This document shows, piece by piece, positions 60,147 to 64,000 of a stretch of DNA of 64,000 nucleotides (the stretch's first letter is position 1; every line of letters starts with the position of its first letter). Origin of the DNA: DATNPH01 sp036703315 (lineage in GTDB: Bacteria > Cyanobacteriota > Cyanobacteriia > Cyanobacteriales > Coleofasciculaceae). The position numbers were made by a program, and so were the translations under genes. A model generated the notes under the pieces. That model searched no databases. It was given only the letters and a program-made list of their open reading frames with translations, and was not told the DNA's origin. Where the stretch lies: contig DATNPH010000049.1 in the NCBI GenBank assembly GCA_036703315.1, positions 3,868-67,867 of the forward strand, in the 5' to 3' direction.

Positions 60147-60926
60147 ATGAATACACAACCAGAGCTCGTTCAGCATGCTGAGGTACTCAATCGATTGGTG
60201 CTAGATCACAGTACAGCGGAAGAAGTGGGACGTGTAGATCAACTGTGGCTCAATCCTCAATCTCATCAAATTGAAGGCTTAACGTGCAAATCAGGATTTT
60301 TAGGTGGTAAAAAACAGTGGTTTACTTGGGCGCAGATTGAGGCAATTGGTAACGATAGTATTCTCGTGAACTTTACTTTGGAGGAAGTTGCTCCAGAAAA
60401 GCCAGAATCAGCCGTTTCTTTAATTGGTCGTGAAGTGTGGACGGATGCTGGTAATAAGGCGGGTAAAATCATTGACTTTCTGTTCATTCCCCAGACTGGT
60501 GCTATAACCAAATACCTATTTGTTTCTAGCGGCTGGCTTGGTGTGCTAAATGGTGTATATTCGCTCTCCTCTAGTGCGATCGCCAGCGTTGGGAGCAAAC
60601 GGGTAATTGTTCCAGATGCAATTGTCCAAGAATCTCAAAATTATACTGAGGGATTGAATCAAAAAGTGCTTCAAGCCGCGGAGTTTCTCAAGGAAGACTT
60701 GAAGAAAACTCAAGGTGATTGGCAGGGAATAAAGCGCAGTGCTCAAAATATTACTGAGCAAGTTAAAGACACGACTGCAAAGGTCACAAATGTTGCTAAA
60801 GACAAACTGTCTGAGGTGAACCCTAATCAGCAAGGCACTGCTCAATTGGATGATACGGTTCAGACTATTGATACTACAGCTGAGCCTTTGGCGGATATAC
60901 CTGAGTTACCTGAAAGCAAGCCGTAG
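60147..60926 (+). CDS. PRC-barrel domain protein with amphipathic tail
   Basis: A 259-residue soluble protein. Two PRC-barrel units (about 8-85 and 88-165: VLDHSTAEEVGRVDQLW, SLIGREVWTDAGNKAGKIID) are followed by a long amphipathic helical tail (about 170-235, LKEDLKKTQGDWQGIKRSAQ...) resembling apolipoprotein/LEA-like repeats. PRC barrels occur in photosynthetic reaction centre H subunits and RNA-processing RimM; the cyanobacterial two-barrel proteins are of uncertain role, perhaps membrane or stress related. It is alone, with promoter likely just upstream. Confidence 0.8.
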   Translation: MNTQPELVQHAEVLNRLVLDHSTAEEVGRVDQLWLNPQSHQIEGLTCKSGFLGGKKQWFTWAQIEAIGNDSILVNFTLEEVAPEKPESAVSLIGREVWTDAGNKAGKIIDFLFIPQTGAITKYLFVSSGWLGVLNGVYSLSSSAIASVGSKRVIVPDAIVQESQNYTEGLNQKVLQAAEFLKEDLKKTQGDWQGIKRSAQNITEQVKDTTAKVTNVAKDKLSEVNPNQQGTAQLDDTVQTIDTTAEPLADIPELPESKP

Positions 60927-61146
60927 GCTATTGATATTCTCCCATTTCATCAACTGTATATTAGTCAGCTGAAAACCACTCTATAGTAAGTTGACAATGT
61001 ATTATTTATATGCCCTGTACGTGACGTGCCATCCTGGAACGCAGCAACATTAAACAGGCGACTCATGCTATTTGCGTAATACAAAAAAGCGCAATCTCTT
61101 CACGACTTGATACCCTATAAGGTGTTAACCAAATGCATGGAAAAAA

Positions 61147-61575
61147 ATGATACAAGCAAAGTCTGGTGATACCGTAAAAATTCACTACACAGGCAAATTA
61201 GATGATGGCACGGTGTTTGATTCCTCAGTTGACCGTGAGCCTTTAGAATTCACACTCGATAGTGGACAAGTCATTCCCGGCTTCGACCAAGCGGTTTTAG
61301 GCATGACTCCTGGGGAAACAAAAACTGAAAAAATCCCCATGGATCAAGCCTATGGTCCGTATCGAGAAGAAATGGTTGTCCAGGTCGGCAGAGAACAAAT
61401 GCCCCCAGAGTTGCAACCAGAAGTCGGTCAGCAATTACAAGTCCAACAAGGCAATGGGCAAACTATTCCAGTTGTGGTAACAGAAGTTACTGAAGCAACA
61501 GTAACATTAGATGCCAATCATCCTCTGGCGGGAGAAGACCTGACCTTTGAGATTCAGTTAGTTGAAATTCATTAA
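61147..61575 (+). CDS. FKBP-type peptidyl-prolyl cis-trans isomerase (SlyD-like)
   Basis: A 142-residue FKBP isomerase. GDTVKIHYTGKLDDGTVFDSS and PGFDQAVLGMTPGETK form the FKBP core, and the inserted segment (about residues 70-120, AYGPYREEMVVQVGREQMP) is the chaperone flap of SlyD-type enzymes. It lacks SlyD's His-rich tail, so it should not have SlyD's nickel function. Cytosolic folding helper for prolyl bonds. No signal peptide. The gene is monocistronic. Confidence 0.92.
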   Translation: MIQAKSGDTVKIHYTGKLDDGTVFDSSVDREPLEFTLDSGQVIPGFDQAVLGMTPGETKTEKIPMDQAYGPYREEMVVQVGREQMPPELQPEVGQQLQVQQGNGQTIPVVVTEVTEATVTLDANHPLAGEDLTFEIQLVEIH

Positions 61576-61686
61576 ACGCTTCTCATCTTCCACACGGCGC
61601 ATTAGGGATGTTGGATTGCACCGCTTGTAAAAACCTACAGAAATCTGTAAGGGGAACGCAGCGGTATATGTTCCAAGAAACCATCC
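61576..61686. other. Gap between the FKBP gene and the TnpB-like pseudogene
   Basis: Short non-coding stretch; I see no terminator for the FKBP gene. Confidence 0.3.
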
Positions 61687-62280
61687 TTAGCGCTGACGCT
61701 TGCAATCGGCAGATTCGACATCCACTGATTGCTTGACCAAGGACTCCCAGTTAGAGACAGTGATAGAGTAGTAGCGGTGACGCGAACTAATCTCACTGGA
61801 TTTCTTAATCAGGCTATTTAGTATATTCCACAAGCTCCTTACGTGCTTTTCTGACTTCACATCAAGATAGGCGGTTATGGAGCTTGGTGATTTTTCCTGG
61901 TGTAGGCGTCGCTTTTTGTTATAAAGTTGGAACCGCAGGTTCTGCCAGTTAGTCCCCCTAAATTGTAATGAGCAAGATAAAGGGAAAGGGTAACTTGTTT
62001 TACTGTTTTTCCAGTTCTTTTTAGAGTAAAACTTCTGCCCATTTTTCAGTTTATTCTGATTTTTAACAATTCACTTTTCAAGGGATTTAAGTTTGCCCGT
62101 TAGGGTTTTGATATAGTTTGCTCTACATTCTTTTGCCGTATCGACAAGCCCTTTGGAGAAGCTAATAACACCATTGGCATGACGTTTAGATATGCCATAA
62201 GCCTGTTGTAAGTGGGTGTTCCAGCTTGACTTATTGAAAGAGTCTGAGCTTAACAAATGACTAACTGTTTCACACCCCAC
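61687..62280 (-). pseudogene. Broken IS200/IS605 OrfB (TnpB)-like transposase
   Basis: A minus-strand frame of 197 codons running from 62280 to a TAA at 61689 with one internal stop (TGA at 62073-62071). The text around the stop is continuous: TGKLKSLEK, stop, IVKNQNKLKNGQKFYSKKNW, then TNWQNLRFQLYNKKRRL. This order is characteristic of cyanobacterial TnpB proteins, where KSLEKW is expected, so the TGA looks like a TGG to TGA mutation. The head is cut, and after about residue 125 the sequence changes to unrelated text (NWESLVKQSVDVESADC), so the catalytic RuvC half is missing. It is a dead, recombined copy. Confidence 0.65.
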
Positions 62281-62320
62281 TAGAACGTCGATTCAGTACT
62301 TACGCACATTAGCTTCTAAA

Positions 62321-62421
62321 AGGATGAGGAGGATGGGGGAGATGAAGGAGATAAATTCTGTGTCTTCCCCACCTTCCCTAACTTCCCTAACTTCCCTACC
62401 TTCTCTACCTTCCCCAGTCCC
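62321..62421 (-). repeat. GGGGAAG repeat family D, copy 2 (reversed)
   Basis: Shares the complement of GGAAGACACAGAATTTATCTCC with 44014-44080 and continues as about six CTTCCCTAA/CTTCCCTAC units. Non-coding; the minus-strand frames across it are repeat products. Confidence 0.55.
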
Positions 62422-62440
62422 TATTTTCTTAAGAGGTCTA

Positions 62441-62626
62441 TTAACTCCCCTTCCCTTTCTTAGTGGGTGAGGGGTTTTCGTTTTGCTGGAGTTCTTCTCT
62501 TGCTTGTAAGGCTTCCTCAATCAGGATTGCTCCCATTTGACTTTGCGATCGCCTCTCTTGTGTCGCGTACTTTTCTAACTTGTCTGCCACATCGTCTGGT
62601 AGCACTACCGAAATCCGCTTACTCAT
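62441..62626 (-). CDS. Ribbon-helix-helix (CopG-like) small protein
   Basis: A 61-residue protein from the ATG at 62626: MSKRISVVLPDDVADKLEKY, then RRSQSQMGAILIEEALQARE. This is the strand-helix-helix pattern of CopG/Arc DNA-binding dimers, with the basic-polar start strand (RISVVLP). Such proteins are often antitoxins that repress their own operon, but no toxin gene lies beside it; the frame upstream of the ATG (22 codons) is not conserved in style. Confidence 0.65.
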   Translation of the reverse strand: MSKRISVVLPDDVADKLEKYATQERRSQSQMGAILIEEALQAREELQQNENPSPTKKGKGS

Positions 62627-62837
62627 GCTGCTTAATTCATCACTATGGTCACTACTAATACAAACTTCGCTTATTTTCGTGTTCTTTGACAACTATTATG
62701 CATTTATTTACTTTTACACCAACAAAAACTAATAAACTCAATTGGCAGCATTATTCATAGATTGCTACAGCTAAAGGCAACAAGTAGCACCATGAGCAGC
62801 GCTGTGATTGCGTCCTTAGTTTGTTGCAAAGCTCGTT

Positions 62838-62881
62838 CAGAAGTTAGCGGGAAGCGATGTAAACTTAACCGCTAACTTCTG
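62838..62881. repeat. 13-bp perfect inverted repeat
   Basis: CAGAAGTTAGCGG (62838-62850) and CCGCTAACTTCTG (62869-62881) are exact complements separated by 18 bases. They form a stable stem or terminal repeats of a small lost element. No gene overlaps it. Confidence 0.55.
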
Positions 62882-63060
62882 GCTCCCAAATATCAGGAGA
62901 AAGGCAATCGCGTTCAGTGGCGACCACTCACCCACAACACAGACTCGGGTATCGTAATTGGGCGCTATTATGCCTATGCTCTACATCTCTGGGGTTCGGC
63001 AGTTGGCTACCTCGTCCTGTCCGATGCTGGTTCATCAGAGGTCGCTACTATCGCCGTCCA
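62876..63060 (+). pseudogene. Possible short coding remnant
   Basis: A frame open after the stop at 62873 reads NRVQWRPLTHNTDSGIVIGR then YYAYALHLWG, which is protein-like in style, before becoming repetitive and stopping at 63225. It has no start codon and directly abuts the inverted repeat. I can only say that it may be the remains of a cyanobacterial hypothetical gene. Confidence 0.25.
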
Positions 63061-63211
63061 GCCTCCAGCGATTTGCGCCATCTCGTCCTCATGGATTTTT
63101 TGTTGGAACATTTCGAGGCGATTCCTTCTAAGTTTAGAAATGTACTCTGTTCCCCAAAAGCAGGTCACAGAGAGTAGGAAAGTGGTTGGTGGAGTTCTTC
63201 TTATCTTGCTC

Positions 63212-63240
63212 CCCTTTCTCCCCTAGTGGGAGAAAGGGGT
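63212..63240. terminator. 12-bp perfect hairpin CCCCTTTCTCCC / GGGAGAAAGGGG
   Basis: CCCCTTTCTCCC (63212-63223) pairs with GGGAGAAAGGGG (63229-63240) around CTAGT. It lies just under 100 bases downstream of the minus-strand gene at 63337-63633, so it may end that transcript. No T-run follows on either strand. Confidence 0.5.
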
Positions 63241-63336
63241 TGGGGGATACAGGGGGAATGTAAAAACCTACACTTGTGAGGAGAGGGTTTGGGGGTGGAG
63301 TTATGGCAAGATCTGAATTGAAAAGCTTGCACCTCA

Positions 63337-63633
63337 CTAGATCTTCAAAAGCAAGTCACTGACGATCTGCTTCCATTCCTGGGAAAGATCAACTTGCAAC
63401 TCTGGCTGACCACTGCGCTTGTACCAGTAACCAGCATTACTCAGATCCCCCTCTTTTCGATGTAGGTAGGCATGAACCCAAGCGCTATCAGCATCACTGG
63501 AATTTTGCACAATTTGATGAGCTTTATTCCAATCTCCTTTTTTGTCATACCACAGTGCCTGTAAGGCTTTTGGCAGAGACTCAGGACATTTTTCCTGTTT
63601 TTCCATCAAGTGTGTGAATTCATCCAACGTCAT
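63337..63633 (-). CDS. Conserved hypothetical protein (98 aa)
   Basis: A soluble helical protein: LPKALQALWYDKKGDWNKAH, QNSSDADSAWVHAYLHRKEG and NAGYWYKRSGQPE. This text is of a small family found widely in bacteria; residues such as WYDKKGDW and HAYLHRKEGD are distinctive. No biochemical function known to me. It has an ATG start, and it faces away from the TnpB gene at the right edge. Confidence 0.8.
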   Translation of the reverse strand: MTLDEFTHLMEKQEKCPESLPKALQALWYDKKGDWNKAHQIVQNSSDADSAWVHAYLHRKEGDLSNAGYWYKRSGQPELQVDLSQEWKQIVSDLLLKI

Positions 63634-63678
63634 GATTTCCCATCGCTCACACTACTTACAGAAAAGCGATGTTGAAAG

Positions 63679-63699
63679 CCCACGTCTTTTAAGCGTGGG
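63679..63699 (+). other. Small hairpin near the left end of the IS605-type element
   Basis: CCCACG (63679-63684) pairs with CGTGGG (63694-63699) around a 9-base loop. Subterminal hairpins of this kind mark the ends of IS200/IS605 elements, and the tnpB frame starts 91 bases further on. The cleavage site and right end are outside the window. Confidence 0.45.
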
Positions 63700-63759
63700 A
63701 TGAAGACAAGCGAGTCGTTCAGATGGCGGAATTTATTCAGAAAGTACATCTACAAATGA

Positions 63760-63765
63760 TACAAT
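63760..63765 (+). promoter_or_regulatory. Candidate -10 box TACAAT upstream of tnpB
   Basis: TACAAT at 63760-63765 with AAGGTG (63780-63785) as ribosome site before the TTG at 63791. No good -35 match was found. Confidence 0.4.
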
Positions 63766-63790
63766 AACTAACAACAAGAAGGTGATTATA

Positions 63791-64000
63791 TTGTTTGGTT
63801 GCCAGCAAGTATTGATTCCCGCAAATAAGGATACTCAATCGATTATTGAGTACATCTGCAGCGAATCAAACAAAGTGTTTAACTGTGCCGTCTATTATGC
63901 CCGGCAAGTCTATTTCAAGGCTCGTCGATATATCACAAAAGCCGAACTAGACGAGGAGCTAAAAACGAACAGGCACTTTCAGGCTATGCACTCTCAAGCG
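63791..64000 (+). CDS. tnpB: IS200/IS605-family TnpB (OrfB), partial, cut by window edge
   Basis: The frame starting at TTG 63791 reads FGCQQVLIPANKDTQSIIEY, then SNKVFNCAVYYARQVYFKA and LDEELKTNRHFQAMHSQA, the standard N-terminus of cyanobacterial IS605 OrfB/TnpB proteins. TnpB is an RNA-guided DNA nuclease, ancestral to Cas12, with a guide (omega) RNA encoded at its 3' end, which is outside this window. The 70 codons visible are intact, unlike the copy at 61687-62280. Confidence 0.85.
   Translation, partial: MFGCQQVLIPANKDTQSIIEYICSESNKVFNCAVYYARQVYFKARRYITKAELDEELKTNRHFQAMHSQA

Noticed and set aside
62917..63177. 86-codon plus-strand frame
   Set aside because: Composition (RYYRRPASSDLRHL, many Arg/Leu) looks like a shadow; the alternative frame at 62876 is more protein-like.
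63134..63337. 67-codon minus-strand frame
   Set aside because: Encoded by a GGGGTTGGGGG-type repeat and hairpin; typical artefact.

Overview
The window reads as chromosomal DNA of a filamentous, repeat-rich cyanobacterium (Coleofasciculus/Microcoleus-like is my guess). The evidence is the HIP1 octamer GCGATCGC throughout, heptanucleotide tandem repeats between genes, a bilin-type GAF photoreceptor domain, a DHNA-CoA thioesterase of phylloquinone synthesis, and typical cyanobacterial nSTAND-WD40, Uma2, TIR and Ser/Thr kinase genes. No tRNA, rRNA or CRISPR array was found.

Layout. 1-8.4 kb: a conflict/self-surveillance island with an nSTAND-WD40 protein (cut by the left edge), a Uma2-type nuclease, a protein with two TIR domains, and a divergent intracellular subtilisin with two P-domains. 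8.5-25.1 kb: housekeeping and stress genes (GNAT, glutathione reductase, D-lactate dehydrogenase, a TrkA-type K+ regulator convergent with a Na+/H+ antiporter, a GH31 glucosidase, PEP synthase, an esterase), separated by long gaps full of mobile repeats. 25.7-40.0 kb: a signalling cluster, all on the + strand: a membrane MCP with three GAF domains (the first with a bilin-type Cys-His), a 2226-residue poly-HAMP hybrid kinase, CheR, CheB and a REC-PAS-kinase-REC protein. No CheA, CheW or stand-alone CheY lies in the window. 40.2-44 kb: DHNA-CoA thioesterase, an AT-rich membrane protein, and egtC-egtB of ergothioneine synthesis. 44-58.3 kb: exported proteins (Tat ferritin-like, HET-C/PLC-like, VanX-like), an APC permease, a Ser/Thr kinase next to a DnaJ-TPR protein, ribF, and a moxR-dihaem cytochrome c pair. 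58.4-64 kb: small genes, an FKBP isomerase, a PRC-barrel protein, a dead TnpB-like gene and the start of another TnpB at the right edge.

Most notable observations: (1) a MITE family with three copies, identical TACCA/TGGTA ends and an intact 3-bp TNA target duplication at each copy; (2) twelve consecutive, exactly 276-bp in-frame units encoding poly-HAMP; (3) a double-TIR gene with a nuclease partner, divergent from a cytosolic protease and near an nSTAND-WD40 sensor; (4) a light-receptor-like MCP beside CheR/CheB and hybrid kinases, without CheA/CheW; (5) a two-hairpin RNA candidate in a gene-free 1.4 kb. All functions are read from sequence motifs and family knowledge; no database search was possible.
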